64,000 nt of DNA from Rhizobiaceae bacterium (GTDB lineage: Bacteria; Pseudomonadota; Alphaproteobacteria; Rhizobiales; Rhizobiaceae). Positions within the stretch are counted from its first letter, which is position 1. Each line of letters opens with the position of its first letter. A program made the translations under genes and the position numbers. The stretch lies in contig JAILWO010000001.1 of NCBI GenBank assembly GCA_025698895.1, positions 903,001-967,000 on the forward strand, read 5' to 3'. The notes beneath the pieces are model-generated. The model was not told where the DNA came from and did not search any database. It was given only the letters and a program-made list of their open reading frames with translations. Of this stretch, positions 52,890-61,918 are shown in pieces.

Positions 52890-53284
52890 CCCCGTTCGGA
52901 GAGAAGGTGCGTCGGATGCGGCGTGAGCGCGGCATCAGCCAGAAACAGATGGCGGCCGCCCTCGGGGTCACACCCTCCTACCTCTCGGCCCTGGAGCATG
53001 GTCGGCGCGGGCGCCCTTCATGGCCGATGGTCCAGAAGATCATCGGCTTCTTCAACGTGATCTGGGACGAGGCAGAGGAACTTCAGGACCTTGCATCCGT
53101 GTCCGATCCGCGCGTCACGATCGACACGGCTGGTCTGTCGCCTCAGGCGACGCTGCTGGCCAACCGGCTGTCGCGATCAATCTCCCTCCTTGACCGCGGC
53201 GACATCGACGCGCTGACTAATTGCCTGGAGGACCGGCTTGAACGTGTCAGAAAAGCGCCTTCAACTCGGCCAGCTTCTCGTTGA
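52886..53284 (+). CDS. XRE-family helix-turn-helix regulator
   Basis: A 132-residue regulator with an N-terminal HTH (residues about 5-60): FGEKVRRMRRERGISQKQMAAALGVTPSYLSALEHGRRG. The C-terminal part has no recognised sensor domain. It starts with GTG overlapping the Smr stop. Its last 38 bases overlap the 3' end of the convergent DUF1402 gene. The gene usually precedes gyrB in Rhizobiales; here gyrB is absent and a DUF1402 gene is convergent instead. Confidence 0.88.
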   Translation: MTPFGEKVRRMRRERGISQKQMAAALGVTPSYLSALEHGRRGRPSWPMVQKIIGFFNVIWDEAEELQDLASVSDPRVTIDTAGLSPQATLLANRLSRSISLLDRGDIDALTNCLEDRLERVRKAPSTRPASR

Positions 53285-54209
53285 CCAGCCACCCGTAATA
53301 GTTTTCCTCGGGCAGCTTCGCGGGTTCGCCCGTGAGCAGCCTGCGCTCGTTCTCGGCCTTGAGAGCCCGCGCCCGCGTCTCGGGATTGCCGACATTGTAG
53401 AGCGTCGCCGTCAGCCCCGGATTGCCCGAAATATCGAAGCCCGCGATGTCGCGATAAGCGTCGATCGACTTGCGGATCGTGGCCGCGACATAGGGAAGCG
53501 TCAGGTCGGGGTCCATGATTGTCTGGTAGACGCCCTGCGGACGCGACGGGTCCAGCCTCGGCAGTCCGGACGTCTTTGAAACGAGGTCGCTCATCTTCAA
53601 GGCCGTGAGCGGGTTGACTTGGCCGATCCCGAAGGTCTGGCCCGCATAGAGCGGCTGGAAGAAGACCGCGCTGAACCGATCGTCGGGATAGACGCGTCCG
53701 TCGACGCTCCTGCCGCGAAATGTGCGGTTCCAGACAGCCTCGCGGCAGCTCCAGACCTCATAGCTGCCGCTTGCCTCGTCGCACGCCTCGAACTCCGGTC
53801 TCGCCACGAAATCCACGACGTTCTCGCCGCCATGGGAAAAGGTGAAGGCCGACTGCAGGTAGGAAACCGCCTTCACATAATAGGTCTGAAGCCGGTCATA
53901 GGCGTCGACATTGTAGGTGTGCTCGCCGACGATGGCCCCGATCATATGGATCGGCTCAATGCCGTAATCCCTGGCCACGGCGTCGATCTTGGACATCAGG
54001 GCGCCGTCGGTCGACAACAGCCGGTGCACCTTCCGGTACTTTGCCTCGAAGGTCGTCTTCAGCGCGGCGGTGCGACTTGACGACCCGCCGGGGATCGGCG
54101 GCTGCTCGGCATGGCGGTTTCCGGGCGGGACAACCGTTGTGGCCTGAACGGCGCCGGCCGCCAGCATCGCGATCGTCATTCCGGCCAGCAGCCACAGTCG
54201 CATTGTCAT
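53247..54209 (-). CDS. DUF1402 family secreted protein
   Basis: A 320-residue protein with a signal peptide (LWLLAGMTIAMLAAGAVQA, cleavage near ATTV). The body contains GIEPIHMIGAIVGEHTYNVDAYDRLQTYYVKA, FGIGQVNPLTAL and LPEENYYGWLVNEKLAELK, matching DUF1402, a Rhizobiales-enriched family with a lysozyme-like appearance but no proven activity. The start at 54209 (ATG ACA ATG) is chosen because it precedes the signal peptide; upstream in-frame sequence runs into the hslU region. It overlaps the XRE gene antisense by 38 bases. Confidence 0.85.
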   Translation of the reverse strand: MTMRLWLLAGMTIAMLAAGAVQATTVVPPGNRHAEQPPIPGGSSSRTAALKTTFEAKYRKVHRLLSTDGALMSKIDAVARDYGIEPIHMIGAIVGEHTYNVDAYDRLQTYYVKAVSYLQSAFTFSHGGENVVDFVARPEFEACDEASGSYEVWSCREAVWNRTFRGRSVDGRVYPDDRFSAVFFQPLYAGQTFGIGQVNPLTALKMSDLVSKTSGLPRLDPSRPQGVYQTIMDPDLTLPYVAATIRKSIDAYRDIAGFDISGNPGLTATLYNVGNPETRARALKAENERRLLTGEPAKLPEENYYGWLVNEKLAELKALF

Positions 54210-54330
54210 TCCGCCCACCGCCCGTGCATCGTGACGGCCATCGTCCGGGCCGCTTCCATGGAAAGTCGATTCGCAAAGCTGGCGCACCCGCGCCGTGAAG
54301 CTTTTCACGAATCCGTCGACGTCGGCATTC

Positions 54331-55641
54331 CTAGAGGATGAATCGGGACAAATCCGTGTTCTTGGCGAGATCGCCGACATGTTGTCGCACATAGTCGGCG
54401 TCGATCGTGACCGCCGTGCCGGCCTTGTCCGGCGCATCGTAGGAGATGTCGTCCAGCACGCGTTCCATCACCGTCTGCAGCCGCCGTGCCCCGATGTTCT
54501 CGACCGAGGCATTGAGGTCGACCGCGATACCGGCCAGTTCGTCGATCGCGTCCTCCGTGAAGTCCAGCGTCACGCCCTCGGTCGCCATCAGCGCGATATA
54601 CTGCTTGATCAGGCTGGCCTCGGTCTCGGTCAGGATACGCCTGAAATCCTCCTTCTCCAGCGCCCGCAATTCGACGCGGATCGGCAGTCTGCCCTGCAGT
54701 TCGGGCAGCAGGTCCGATGGTTTGGAGACATGAAACGCGCCCGATGCGATGAACAGTATATGGTCGGTCTTGACCGGACCGTATTTCGTCGCGACCGTCG
54801 TGCCCTCCACCAGCGGCAAAAGGTCCCGCTGCACGCCCTCGCGCGACACCCCGGCGCCGAGACCGCCCTCGCGGGTCGCGATCTTGTCGATCTCGTCGAG
54901 AAAGACGATGCCGTCGTTCTCGGTCGATTCCATCGCCTTGCGGATCACCTCGTCCTGGTCCAGCAGCTTGTCGGACTCGTCCTCGATCAGATGCTTGTAG
55001 GAGTCGCGCACGGTGGTGCGGATCGTCTTCGTCTTTTTGCCGCCCATCGCCTTGGACAGCATATCGTTGATGTTGAGCACGCCGATATTCGCCCCGGGCA
55101 TGCCCGGAATCTCGAAACCCGGCATGCCGCCGCCGGCATCCTCCACTTCGACCTCGATCTCCTTGTCGTCGAGTTCGCCATCGCGCAGCTTCTTGCGGAA
55201 GGAATCGCGCGTGGCCGGGCTCGCCGTCTTGCCGACCAGTGCCTCCAGCACCCGCTCCTCGGCGTTGAGATGCGCGCGCGCCTTGACGTTCTCGCGCATC
55301 TTCTCGCGCACGAGCCCGATCGCGGTCTCGACGAGATCGCGGATGATCTGCTCGACGTCGCGGCCGACATAGCCGACCTCGGTGAACTTCGTCGCCTCCA
55401 CCTTGATGAAGGGCGCGCCGGCGAGCCTCGCCAGGCGGCGCGAAATCTCGGTCTTGCCCACGCCGGTCGGGCCGATCATCAGGATGTTTTTCGGCATCAC
55501 CTCCTCGCGCATCTCGCCCTCGAGCTGCTGGCGGCGCCAGCGGTTTCTGAGCGCGATGGCCACGGCGCGCTTGGCGTCCTTCTGGCCGATGATGTAGCGG
55601 TCGAGTTCGGAAACGGTCTCGCGTGGGGAAAAGCTGGTCAT
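54331..55641 (-). CDS. hslU: ATP-dependent protease ATPase subunit HslU
   Basis: AAA+ unfoldase of the HslUV protease (436 aa). The family start [29 protein letters not shown] is at the ATG at 55641; upstream in-frame sequence is the GNAT shadow. Walker A is [15 protein letters not shown], Walker B is [12 protein letters not shown], and the I domain (about 110-240) has the usual acidic helices. Pore GYVG reads [12 protein letters not shown], and the C-terminus ends DLSRFIL. hslV is two genes upstream with a GNAT gene between. Confidence 0.97.
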   Translation of the reverse strand: MTSFSPRETVSELDRYIIGQKDAKRAVAIALRNRWRRQQLEGEMREEVMPKNILMIGPTGVGKTEISRRLARLAGAPFIKVEATKFTEVGYVGRDVEQIIRDLVETAIGLVREKMRENVKARAHLNAEERVLEALVGKTASPATRDSFRKKLRDGELDDKEIEVEVEDAGGGMPGFEIPGMPGANIGVLNINDMLSKAMGGKKTKTIRTTVRDSYKHLIEDESDKLLDQDEVIRKAMESTENDGIVFLDEIDKIATREGGLGAGVSREGVQRDLLPLVEGTTVATKYGPVKTDHILFIASGAFHVSKPSDLLPELQGRLPIRVELRALEKEDFRRILTETEASLIKQYIALMATEGVTLDFTEDAIDELAGIAVDLNASVENIGARRLQTVMERVLDDISYDAPDKAGTAVTIDADYVRQHVGDLAKNTDLSRFIL

Positions 55642-56174
55642 CTCGTCGTCCGTCGGATGTCGTGTTTCATGATCAGGCTGTCGCCGGTCCGCCCTTCCAG
55701 TTCCGGTATCGGGCTGAACCCCGCCTTCGAATAGGCTTGCACGGCGCGTTGATTGGCCGGGTCCGGGTCGATGATGATCGTCACGGCACCTTCGGCCCTC
55801 AGCATCGCTACGAACGACATCAGGGCGGCGGTGCCGATGCCCTTCGAAAGATCGTCCGGATCGGCGATCGAAAGGTCCACGCCGACGGCATCCGCGGGTA
55901 GTTCGAGCAGCCACGGGCTGTCCGAGATCCACGGTTCGTGGAGCGTGTCGCCGATCCGCCAGGCCTGGATATAGCCGAGATCGCGGCCCTCGGCCGAGAA
56001 GATGAAGGGCCGCGTCGTGTCCCGCCCTTCCACCATGTCGCGCACATAGCCGAGTTCGGTGGGCGGATCGCCCCACCATTCGCGCCAGTGCGGCCTTTCC
56101 ATCCACTCGCCCAGCATCGGCAGGTCGGCGGATGTCACCGGGCGGAAGCCGATGGGGTCGGTATCAGGCCGCAT
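55638..56174 (-). CDS. GNAT-family acetyltransferase (AAC(6')-like)
   Basis: A 178-residue protein of the GNAT fold, similar to aminoglycoside 6'-N-acetyltransferase-like enzymes: [50 protein letters not shown] (acetyl-CoA-binding A motif) and [21 protein letters not shown]. The substrate is unknown, and resistance function should not be assumed. It overlaps hslV by 11 bases and hslU by 4, so it is embedded in the hslVU transcript, as in other rhizobia. Confidence 0.9.
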   Translation of the reverse strand: MRPDTDPIGFRPVTSADLPMLGEWMERPHWREWWGDPPTELGYVRDMVEGRDTTRPFIFSAEGRDLGYIQAWRIGDTLHEPWISDSPWLLELPADAVGVDLSIADPDDLSKGIGTAALMSFVAMLRAEGAVTIIIDPDPANQRAVQAYSKAGFSPIPELEGRTGDSLIMKHDIRRTTR

Positions 56175-56712
56175 CGAGCGTTTCGATCACGATCGAATGG
56201 TTCGTGTAGACGCAGATCTCGGCCGCGATGTCCATCGCCTTGCGCGCGATCTCCTCGGCGTCCTTGTCGCTGTCGATCAGCGCCCGGGCCGCGGCCAGCG
56301 CGTAGTTGCCGCCCGATCCGATCGCCATAACGCCCTGTTCGGGCTCCAGCACGTCGCCATTGCCGGTGATCGCCAGCGAAACCGACTTGTCGGCCACCAG
56401 CATCATCGCTTCCAGCCTCCTCAGATAGCGGTCCGTGCGCCAGTCCTTGGCCAGTTCCACGCAGGCGCGCATCAGCTGCTGGGGATACTGCTCGAGCTTG
56501 GCTTCGAGGCGTTCGAGCAGGGTGAACGCGTCGGCCGTCGCGCCGGCGAAGCCGGCGATCACATCGCCCTTTCCCAGACGGCGGACCTTGCGGGCGTTGC
56601 CCTTCATGATCGTCTGGCCGAGGCTCACCTGCCCGTCGCCCGCGATCACAACCTTGCCGCCCTTGCGCACGGTCACGATCGTCGTGGCGTGCATGGAGAG
56701 TTCGTTGGACAT
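56164..56712 (-). CDS. hslV: ATP-dependent protease peptidase subunit HslV
   Basis: Threonine peptidase partner of HslU (182 aa). The mature N-terminal threonine lies in [12 protein letters not shown], and [11 protein letters not shown] and [17 protein letters not shown] are family signatures. The ATG at 56712 gives a short propeptide of about eight residues. The longer frame upstream enters hisB antisense. hslV is divergent from hisB, 166 bases apart, with the his operon promoter between. Confidence 0.96.
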   Translation of the reverse strand: MSNELSMHATTIVTVRKGGKVVIAGDGQVSLGQTIMKGNARKVRRLGKGDVIAGFAGATADAFTLLERLEAKLEQYPQQLMRACVELAKDWRTDRYLRRLEAMMLVADKSVSLAITGNGDVLEPEQGVMAIGSGGNYALAAARALIDSDKDAEEIARKAMDIAAEICVYTNHSIVIETLDAA

Positions 56713-56878
56713 GAAGTGCTCCTGACAGCGGAACCGCGCCGCCCGTTCGGCGCCTGCGCGATCCCCTTTGGACCCGGCACTATGTATGTGCGCGTGCCGC
56801 GATTGCAAATCGCCGCGCTGGCTGGAAATGTCGATTGGCGGCTGATAGGAAGGCGCGTCTTTCAGCCGGGATGTAGAG

Positions 56879-57481
56879 ATGGCCGGGCCGCGCAGGGGTG
56901 AGGTGAGCCGCAGGACGAACGAGACCGACATCTCGGTTTCGCTCCTGCTCGACGGGTCGGGCCGGTCGGACGTCTCGACCGGCGTCGGCTTCTTCGACCA
57001 CATGCTCGACCAGCTCGCGCGCCACTCGCTCATTGATCTCGAGGTCGCGGCCAGGGGCGACCTCCATATCGACGACCATCACACGGTCGAGGATGTCGGC
57101 ATCGCGATCGGCAAGGCGCTTGCCGAGGCGCTGGGCGAGCGGCGCGGCATCACGCGCTATGCCTCGCTCGATCTGGCCATGGACGAGGCGCTCACGCGCG
57201 CCGCCATCGACGTCTCCGGCCGGCCGTTCCTGGTCTGGCAGGTCGCGTTCCCGACGCCGAAGATCGGCACCTTCGACACCGAGCTGGTGCGCGAATTCTT
57301 CCAGGCTTTCGCCCAGCATGCCGGCGTCACGCTGCATGTCTCCAATCTCTACGGCGCCAACAGCCACCATATCGCCGAGACCTGCTTCAAGGCCGTGGCG
57401 CGCGTTCTGGGCGCCGCGATCGCGCTCGATCCGCGCCAACCAAACGCCGTCCCGTCCACCAAGGGTTCGCTGAAGGGCTGA
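56879..57481 (+). CDS. hisB: Imidazoleglycerol-phosphate dehydratase
   Basis: Manganese-dependent dehydration of imidazoleglycerol phosphate, step six of histidine synthesis (200 aa, monofunctional). The metal-binding histidines are in [29 protein letters not shown] and [12 protein letters not shown]. It begins a plus-strand histidine block; the next gene (DUF2628) starts three bases later. Start at 56879 is the ATG before [17 protein letters not shown]. Confidence 0.96.
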   Translation: MAGPRRGEVSRRTNETDISVSLLLDGSGRSDVSTGVGFFDHMLDQLARHSLIDLEVAARGDLHIDDHHTVEDVGIAIGKALAEALGERRGITRYASLDLAMDEALTRAAIDVSGRPFLVWQVAFPTPKIGTFDTELVREFFQAFAQHAGVTLHVSNLYGANSHHIAETCFKAVARVLGAAIALDPRQPNAVPSTKGSLKG

Positions 57482-57484
57482 GCG

Positions 57485-57976
57485 ATGACGGTCTATGTGG
57501 TCATGGAACCACCGTCGCAAGACCGACGTGAGCGCGTCGAGGGCGCCGTCTTCATCCGCGACGGCTTTTCGTTCCTGGCGTTTCTCCTGCCGGTCATCTG
57601 GCTTCTCGCCCGTCGCCTTTGGCTCGAGGCCCTGGCTGCACTCGTGCTCATCGTGGGGGCCGGAATTGCCGCCGGCTGGGCCGGTCTCGGCCAGGCCGCG
57701 CCGCTCCTGTCCCTTCTGGTGTCACTTTATTTCGGCCTCGAATCGAACGGCTTGAGGATCGCCGCCTTGCGCCGCCGCGGCTGGAGCGAATGGGGACCGG
57801 TCGAAGCCCGCGACAGGGAGGAGGCCGAACTGCGCTATGCGGCCGCCTTGGCAGGCGAGGGCGCGGAGGAGCACCCCCCGTCCGCCACACCGGCGCCTGC
57901 CGCCGCGCGCCCGCCATCGATCCGGCCGTCCGGCGGGCCGGCCCTTGGCCTGTTTTCCTATCCCGGATCGCGCTGA
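57485..57976 (+). CDS. DUF2628 membrane protein
   Basis: A 163-residue protein with the DUF2628 pattern: a short N-terminal start [10 protein letters not shown], then [34 protein letters not shown], two to three membrane helices up to about residue 80, [21 protein letters not shown], and a proline/alanine-rich tail. It lies between hisB and hisH in many Rhizobiales. No link to histidine synthesis is known. Its stop overlaps the hisH start by one base (TGATG). Confidence 0.88.
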   Translation: MTVYVVMEPPSQDRRERVEGAVFIRDGFSFLAFLLPVIWLLARRLWLEALAALVLIVGAGIAAGWAGLGQAAPLLSLLVSLYFGLESNGLRIAALRRRGWSEWGPVEARDREEAELRYAAALAGEGAEEHPPSATPAPAAARPPSIRPSGGPALGLFSYPGSR

Positions 57977-58626
57977 TGCGGGTCGCCATCATCGATTATG
58001 GATCGGGCAATCTGCGCTCGGCGACGAAGGCGTTCGAGCGCGCGGCGCGTGAAGCCGGCATTGTGGCCGAGATCGACCTCACCGACGACCCATCCCGTGT
58101 CAGAACGGCCGACCGCATCGTGCTGCCCGGCGTCGGCGCCTATGCCGATTGCCGCGCCGGGCTTGCCGCCATCGCAGGCATGGATGAGGCGCTGTCGGAA
58201 GCCGTCGAAAGAGCGGGCCGCCCCTTCCTGGGCATTTGCGTCGGCATGCAGCTCATGTCCGATCGCGGGCTGGAAAAGACGGTCACGCGCGGCTTCGGCT
58301 GGATCGCCGGCGACGTCAGGGAGATCAAGCCGGACGACCAGAGGCTCAGGATTCCGCAGATCGGCTGGAACACGATTCACGTGAAACATATGCATCCGCT
58401 CTTCGAGGGGATTCCGACCGGCGATGGCGGGCTGCACGCCTATTTCGTCCATTCCTACCATCTTGATGCGAAGCGTTCGGACGACGTGCTGGCCGTCACC
58501 GACTATGGAGGCTCCGTCACCGCCGCCGTCGCCCGCGACAACCGGGCCGGCACCCAGTTCCATCCGGAAAAGAGCCAGGCGCTCGGCCTGGCGTTGATCG
58601 CGAACTTTCTGAAATGGTCGCCGTGA
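57976..58626 (+). CDS. hisH: Imidazole glycerol phosphate synthase glutaminase subunit
   Basis: Glutaminase that feeds ammonia to HisF (216 aa). The catalytic cysteine is C88 in [10 protein letters not shown]; the partner histidine and glutamate are in FHPEKSQ near residue 197, and FVHSYH is also conserved. Start at 57976; earlier in-frame sequence belongs to the DUF2628 region. The gene also contains a parS-like sequence at 58373-58388. HisF, its partner, is 3.3 kb downstream after unrelated genes. Confidence 0.96.
   Translation: MRVAIIDYGSGNLRSATKAFERAAREAGIVAEIDLTDDPSRVRTADRIVLPGVGAYADCRAGLAAIAGMDEALSEAVERAGRPFLGICVGMQLMSDRGLEKTVTRGFGWIAGDVREIKPDDQRLRIPQIGWNTIHVKHMHPLFEGIPTGDGGLHAYFVHSYHLDAKRSDDVLAVTDYGGSVTAAVARDNRAGTQFHPEKSQALGLALIANFLKWSP
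58373..58388. promoter_or_regulatory. parS-like sequence inside hisH
   Basis: CGATTCACGTGAAACA matches 14 of 16 parS positions (mismatches at positions 1 and 3). It lies 13 kb from the putative origin on the opposite side to parAB. It may be a real secondary parS or chance within coding DNA. Confidence 0.4.
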
Positions 58627-58636
58627 GGAGGAACCG

Positions 58637-58927
58637 ATGAGCAAGAAGGGATACTGGATGGCGATGGTCGACATCACCGACCCCGACGGCTATTCGCAAT
58701 ATGTGGCGGCCAACAAGGCCGCCTTCGACAAATACGGCGCGAAGTTTCTGGTCCGCGGCGGCGAGGGACAGGTGTTCGAGGGGCCGGCCGCGACGCGGCT
58801 CGTCGTGATCGAATTCGACAGCTACCAGACCGCGCTCGACTGCTATCATTCGCCCGAGTATCAGGCCGCGCTGAAGCTGCGCGAAGCCTACTCCACCGCG
58901 CATTTCGCCGTGGTGGAAGGCGTCTGA
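58637..58927 (+). CDS. DUF1330 family protein
   Basis: A 96-residue cytosolic protein with the DUF1330 dimeric alpha/beta-barrel pattern: KGYWMAMVDITDPDGYSQYVAANKAAFDKYGAKFLVRGG, VVIEFDSYQTALDCYHSPEYQAA. Family function is unknown. It lies between hisH and hisA, with gaps of ten and six bases, so it is probably carried by the his transcript. In related genomes DUF1330 genes are often found near his genes. Confidence 0.9.
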   Translation: MSKKGYWMAMVDITDPDGYSQYVAANKAAFDKYGAKFLVRGGEGQVFEGPAATRLVVIEFDSYQTALDCYHSPEYQAALKLREAYSTAHFAVVEGV

Positions 58928-58933
58928 CCTCTC

Positions 58934-59680
58934 ATGATCCTGTTTCCGGCCATAGACCTCAAGGGCGGCCAGTGCGTCCGGCTCAAGCTGGGCGAGATGG
59001 CAAGCGCAACTGTCTACAACCAGAATCCGGCCGCGCAGGCCAGGGCCTTTGAGGACCAGGGCTTCGAGTGGCTGCACGTGGTCGACCTCGACGGCGCCTT
59101 CGCTGGCGAAAGCCGCAACGGCGCGGCGGTCGAGGCCATCCTTGAGGCGACGAAAAATCTGGTCCAGCTCGGCGGCGGCATCCGCTCGCTGGACCAGATC
59201 GAAGCGTGGCTGGCGAAGGGCCTTGCACGTGTCATCCTCGGCACTGCGGCGGTGCGAGACCCCGCGCTGGTGAGGGAAGCCTGCCGGCTGTTCCCGGGCA
59301 AGGTCGCCGTCGGCATCGACGCCAAAGGCGGCAAGGTCGCCGTCGAGGGCTGGGCGGAAGCCTCCGAGCTCGGCGTCGTCGAGCTGGCGAGAAAGTTCGA
59401 GGGCGCAGGCGTCGCGGCCATCATCTACACCGATATCGACCGGGACGGCGTTCTGACCGGCATCAACTGGGAGGCCACCATCGAGCTGGCCGACGCCGTG
59501 TCGATCCCGGTGATTGCCTCCGGAGGCCTCGCCTCGCTGGCCGACATCGTGCGCATGACCATGCCGGATGCCACCCGTCTTGAGGGCGCGATCTCCGGCC
59601 GCGCGCTCTATGACGGCCGCATCGACCCGGCCGAGGCGCTGGCGATCTTGCGTGAAGCGAAAGCGGACATGCGATCGTGA
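58934..59680 (+). CDS. hisA: ProFAR isomerase (phosphoribosylformimino-AICAR-P isomerase)
   Basis: Beta/alpha-barrel isomerase of histidine synthesis, step four (248 aa). The catalytic aspartates are D8 in PAIDLKGG and D129 in GIDAKGG, and VVDLDGAF and [11 protein letters not shown] are family loops. The stop overlaps the start of the arginase-like gene (GTGA at 59677), a sign of translational coupling. In most Rhizobiales hisA is followed by hisF; here three accessory genes intervene. Confidence 0.96.
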   Translation: MILFPAIDLKGGQCVRLKLGEMASATVYNQNPAAQARAFEDQGFEWLHVVDLDGAFAGESRNGAAVEAILEATKNLVQLGGGIRSLDQIEAWLAKGLARVILGTAAVRDPALVREACRLFPGKVAVGIDAKGGKVAVEGWAEASELGVVELARKFEGAGVAAIIYTDIDRDGVLTGINWEATIELADAVSIPVIASGGLASLADIVRMTMPDATRLEGAISGRALYDGRIDPAEALAILREAKADMRS

Positions 59681-60513
59681 AGCTTTCCATGATCGTCGCA
59701 CCCTACGACAGTGGCCGCCGTCACGAAGGCTTCGGGCGGGGACCGGACGCGCTGCTCGCCGGCGGGCTGGTCGAGACGCTGACGCTGAGCGGTCACGACG
59801 TCGACGTCGTTGAAATCGCCAGGATCGAGGGCCTCGACGATCGCGAGATCGCGACCGGCTTCGCGGTCTGTCGGGCCGTGGCCGAGAAGGCGATCGAGAG
59901 CCGCGCCGTCGGACGCTTTCCCGTCATATTGGCGGGCAATTGCCTGACGGCCTGCGGCGCGGTGGCCGGCGAGGATGCTGACTCGATCATCTGGTTCGAC
60001 CAACACGGTGATCTGAACACGCCGGAGACCTCGCCCCACGGCTTTCTCGACGGCATGGCGCTGGCGACCGCGCTTGGCCTGTGCTGGCGGCCGATGGCCA
60101 ACGCGATCCCGGGCTTCCGGCCGGTCGATCCGGCGAAATGCATGCTGGTTGACGCGCGTGACCTCGACCCGGACGAGGAGGCACTGCTGGCCGGCCTGCC
60201 GGTGATCCACTCGGAGGCTAGCGAAGCGGCCGATAAGGTATCTGGCCTGAAGGAGGCCGGCGCGCGGCGTACCCATCTCCACATCGACCTCGATGTGCAT
60301 GACGCGGACGTGCTTCGGGTCAACCGTTACGCCACCCCTGGCGGCCCCGCGCCGGACCTTGTGCGCCAAGTGGCGAGCCGCATGGCAAGCTCCGTACCGA
60401 TCGTAGGCCTGACGTTGTCGGCCTACGATCCGGCTTTCGACGCCAAGGGTGATGTGCCGCCGGTGGTGGGCCGGCTGCTGGTCGATTTTCTGGCCGCGAT
60501 GGAGCGGGCTTGA
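59677..60513 (+). CDS. Arginase-family protein with altered metal site
   Basis: A 278-residue ureohydrolase-like protein starting with GTG. The second metal motif is conserved (FDQHGD, residues 107-112, DxHxD type) as is the third (IDLDVHD, 203-209). The first motif, normally GGDHS, reads GNCLTA (87-92), replacing the metal-binding histidine and an aspartate with cysteine and asparagine. Similar GNC forms occur in uncharacterised arginase-family members. True arginase or agmatinase activity is therefore doubtful. It is coupled to hisA by overlap and followed by a Uma2 gene after 51 bases. Confidence 0.85.
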   Translation: MKLSMIVAPYDSGRRHEGFGRGPDALLAGGLVETLTLSGHDVDVVEIARIEGLDDREIATGFAVCRAVAEKAIESRAVGRFPVILAGNCLTACGAVAGEDADSIIWFDQHGDLNTPETSPHGFLDGMALATALGLCWRPMANAIPGFRPVDPAKCMLVDARDLDPDEEALLAGLPVIHSEASEAADKVSGLKEAGARRTHLHIDLDVHDADVLRVNRYATPGGPAPDLVRQVASRMASSVPIVGLTLSAYDPAFDAKGDVPPVVGRLLVDFLAAMERA

Positions 60514-60564
60514 GCGGATGCGGACGCGCTGTGAAGCAAAAGGCTGTTGTGCTAGGCTCATGGC

Positions 60565-61140
60565 ATGAATCTGCAGCAAAAAATGCCGACCCTGGCGGAC
60601 GAATTCCTGCGCAGGAACGAGGGGCGCGAGGGCAAGCGGGAATTCGTGCGCGGGAGGGTGGTCGAGATGATGATCGACGTCACGAGAAATCACGTCGATA
60701 TCGCGACGAATTTGCTGCTTGCACTGCGGCAGCATCTCGACCGCGAAACCTTCAGCGTCGGCTCCGCCAATTTCGGCGTGCGCACACCGGACGGTATTCG
60801 CTATTCTGACGTCTTCGTAGACAGGAAAACGGCGGCTGCTTCGGCGGACGATCCGATCGCCGTGGAGCCGGTGTTCGTGGCGGAAGTCCTTTCGCCCTCC
60901 TCCTACGGCCGTGATTTCGTGCACAAGCTCGCCGACTACAAGGGCGTCGATTCCCTGATCTACTATCTGATCCTCTCGCATGAGGAACCGCGCGTATGGC
61001 TCTGGGGACGGAGTCCGGAGGGGTGGAACGGCCCCCAGGAACTGGCCGGAGCCAACGCGGCGGTAGACCTCGGGCAGTTGAGCGTCCAGCTCTCCCTTGC
61101 CGATCTCTATGATGGCGTTGCGGTTCGCCCCGTTTCGTGA
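60565..61140 (+). CDS. Uma2-family PD-(D/E)XK nuclease-like protein
   Basis: A 191-residue protein of the Uma2 family, which has a PD-(D/E)XK-type nuclease fold. Visible family parts are YREF-like REFVRGRVVEMM, the acidic motif GIRYSDVFVDR with VFVAEVLSPSS (likely D and E-x-L metal residues) and KLADYKGVDSLIYYLIL. Uma2 genes are usually abundant in cyanobacteria and appear sporadically elsewhere, so transfer is possible. It ends ten bases before the DUF2867 gene. Confidence 0.88.
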   Translation: MNLQQKMPTLADEFLRRNEGREGKREFVRGRVVEMMIDVTRNHVDIATNLLLALRQHLDRETFSVGSANFGVRTPDGIRYSDVFVDRKTAAASADDPIAVEPVFVAEVLSPSSYGRDFVHKLADYKGVDSLIYYLILSHEEPRVWLWGRSPEGWNGPQELAGANAAVDLGQLSVQLSLADLYDGVAVRPVS

Positions 61141-61150
61141 CTGGGAAAGC

Positions 61151-61597
61151 ATGACTGTTCGTGAAACGCCTTTGCCTGACGGGACAATGCTCGCGGAGCT
61201 CGTCGCGCCGCGGGATTTCGTTGACTGCTACGCGAACGAGACCACCCTCGACGCGGAAACGGTCGCAGCGCGCGCGGCGCGGTTTCCGGCCTGGGTGACG
61301 GGCCTTCTGGTTGTCCGCAACCTCCTCGTCATGCCTTTCGGCCTCAAGGGGCGCGCTCGCTCGGGCGAGTGCATCGGAATCTTCCCGGTCGCCGGGCGTG
61401 GGCGGAATGAAATCCTGCTGGGTTTCGACGATCGTCATCTCGATTTCCGCATTTCTATCCTCTGCCGCGACAATGTCGCCTATGCCGCCACCTGGGTGAG
61501 GCCGCACAACGTGCTCGGGCGTATCTATTTGCGCGTGGTGCTGCCATTCCACAGACTCATTATGCGGCGCGCCGTGGCGCGTGCGACAGGCGCTTGA
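61151..61597 (+). CDS. DUF2867 family protein
   Basis: A 148-residue protein: VRETPLPDGTMLAELVAPRDFVDCYANE, a central hydrophobic FPAWVTGLLVVRNLLVMPFGLK, FRISILCRDN, and a C-terminal LGRIYLRVVLPFHRLIMRRAVAR, matching DUF2867 of unknown function. The ATG at 61151 is used; an upstream in-frame start would overlap the Uma2 gene. Its TGA is followed after one base by the first unit of the hisF leader repeat array. Confidence 0.82.
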   Translation: MTVRETPLPDGTMLAELVAPRDFVDCYANETTLDAETVAARAARFPAWVTGLLVVRNLLVMPFGLKGRARSGECIGIFPVAGRGRNEILLGFDDRHLDFRISILCRDNVAYAATWVRPHNVLGRIYLRVVLPFHRLIMRRAVARATGA

Positions 61598-61703
61598 GAT
61601 GCTCGAAGCCCGCGTCATCCCTCTGCCCCGATGTGAAGGACGAGCCGCGTCGCCCGCAGCGGCTTCGCCGCGAGGACGCGAAAAGAAGAAAGGCGGCCGT
61701 CCG

Positions 61704-61814
61704 ATGCTGAAAGCCCGCGTCGTCCCATGCCTCGATGTCAAGGACGAGCCGCGCCGCCCGCAGCGGCTTCGCCGCGAGGACGCGCAAAGGAGAAAGGCGG
61801 CCGTCCGATGCTGA
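61704..61814 (+). other. Mini-ORF 1 (36 codons) in the hisF repeat array
   Basis: ATG at 61704, stop TGA at 61812-61814. The first 14 codons encode a HisF-like start ([13 protein letters not shown]), then an arginine-rich out-of-frame tail. The stop lies inside the next unit's start region (ATGCTGA), a 7-base overlap suited to translational coupling. An upstream ATG at 61599 is in frame and would extend it to 71 codons. Whether it is translated is unknown. Confidence 0.4.
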
Positions 61815-61918
61815 AAGCCCGCGTCATCCCATGCCTCGATGTCAAGGACGAGCCGCGTCGCCCGCAGCGGCTTCGCCGCGAGGACGCGCAAAGGAGAAAG
61901 GCGGCCGTCCGATGCTGA
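61808..61918 (+). other. Mini-ORF 2 (36 codons) overlapping the hisF start
   Basis: ATG at 61808, stop TGA at 61916-61918 inside the hisF start ATGCTGA (61912-61918). It again begins with the HisF-like [13 protein letters not shown] and switches to an arginine-rich tail. Ribosomes finishing it would stop on the hisF start codon. Translation is inferred, not shown. Confidence 0.4.

Noticed and set aside
55638-56174. Aminoglycoside-resistance gene
   Set aside because: The GNAT protein resembles AAC(6') in fold only; its fixed position within hslVU points to a housekeeping role and no resistance can be claimed from sequence.
61735-61911. N-terminal extension of hisF through the repeat array in the same frame
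   Set aside because: The frame is open upstream, but the extension is arginine-rich repeat translation with no HisF likeness, and the family start with D11 spacing fits 61912.
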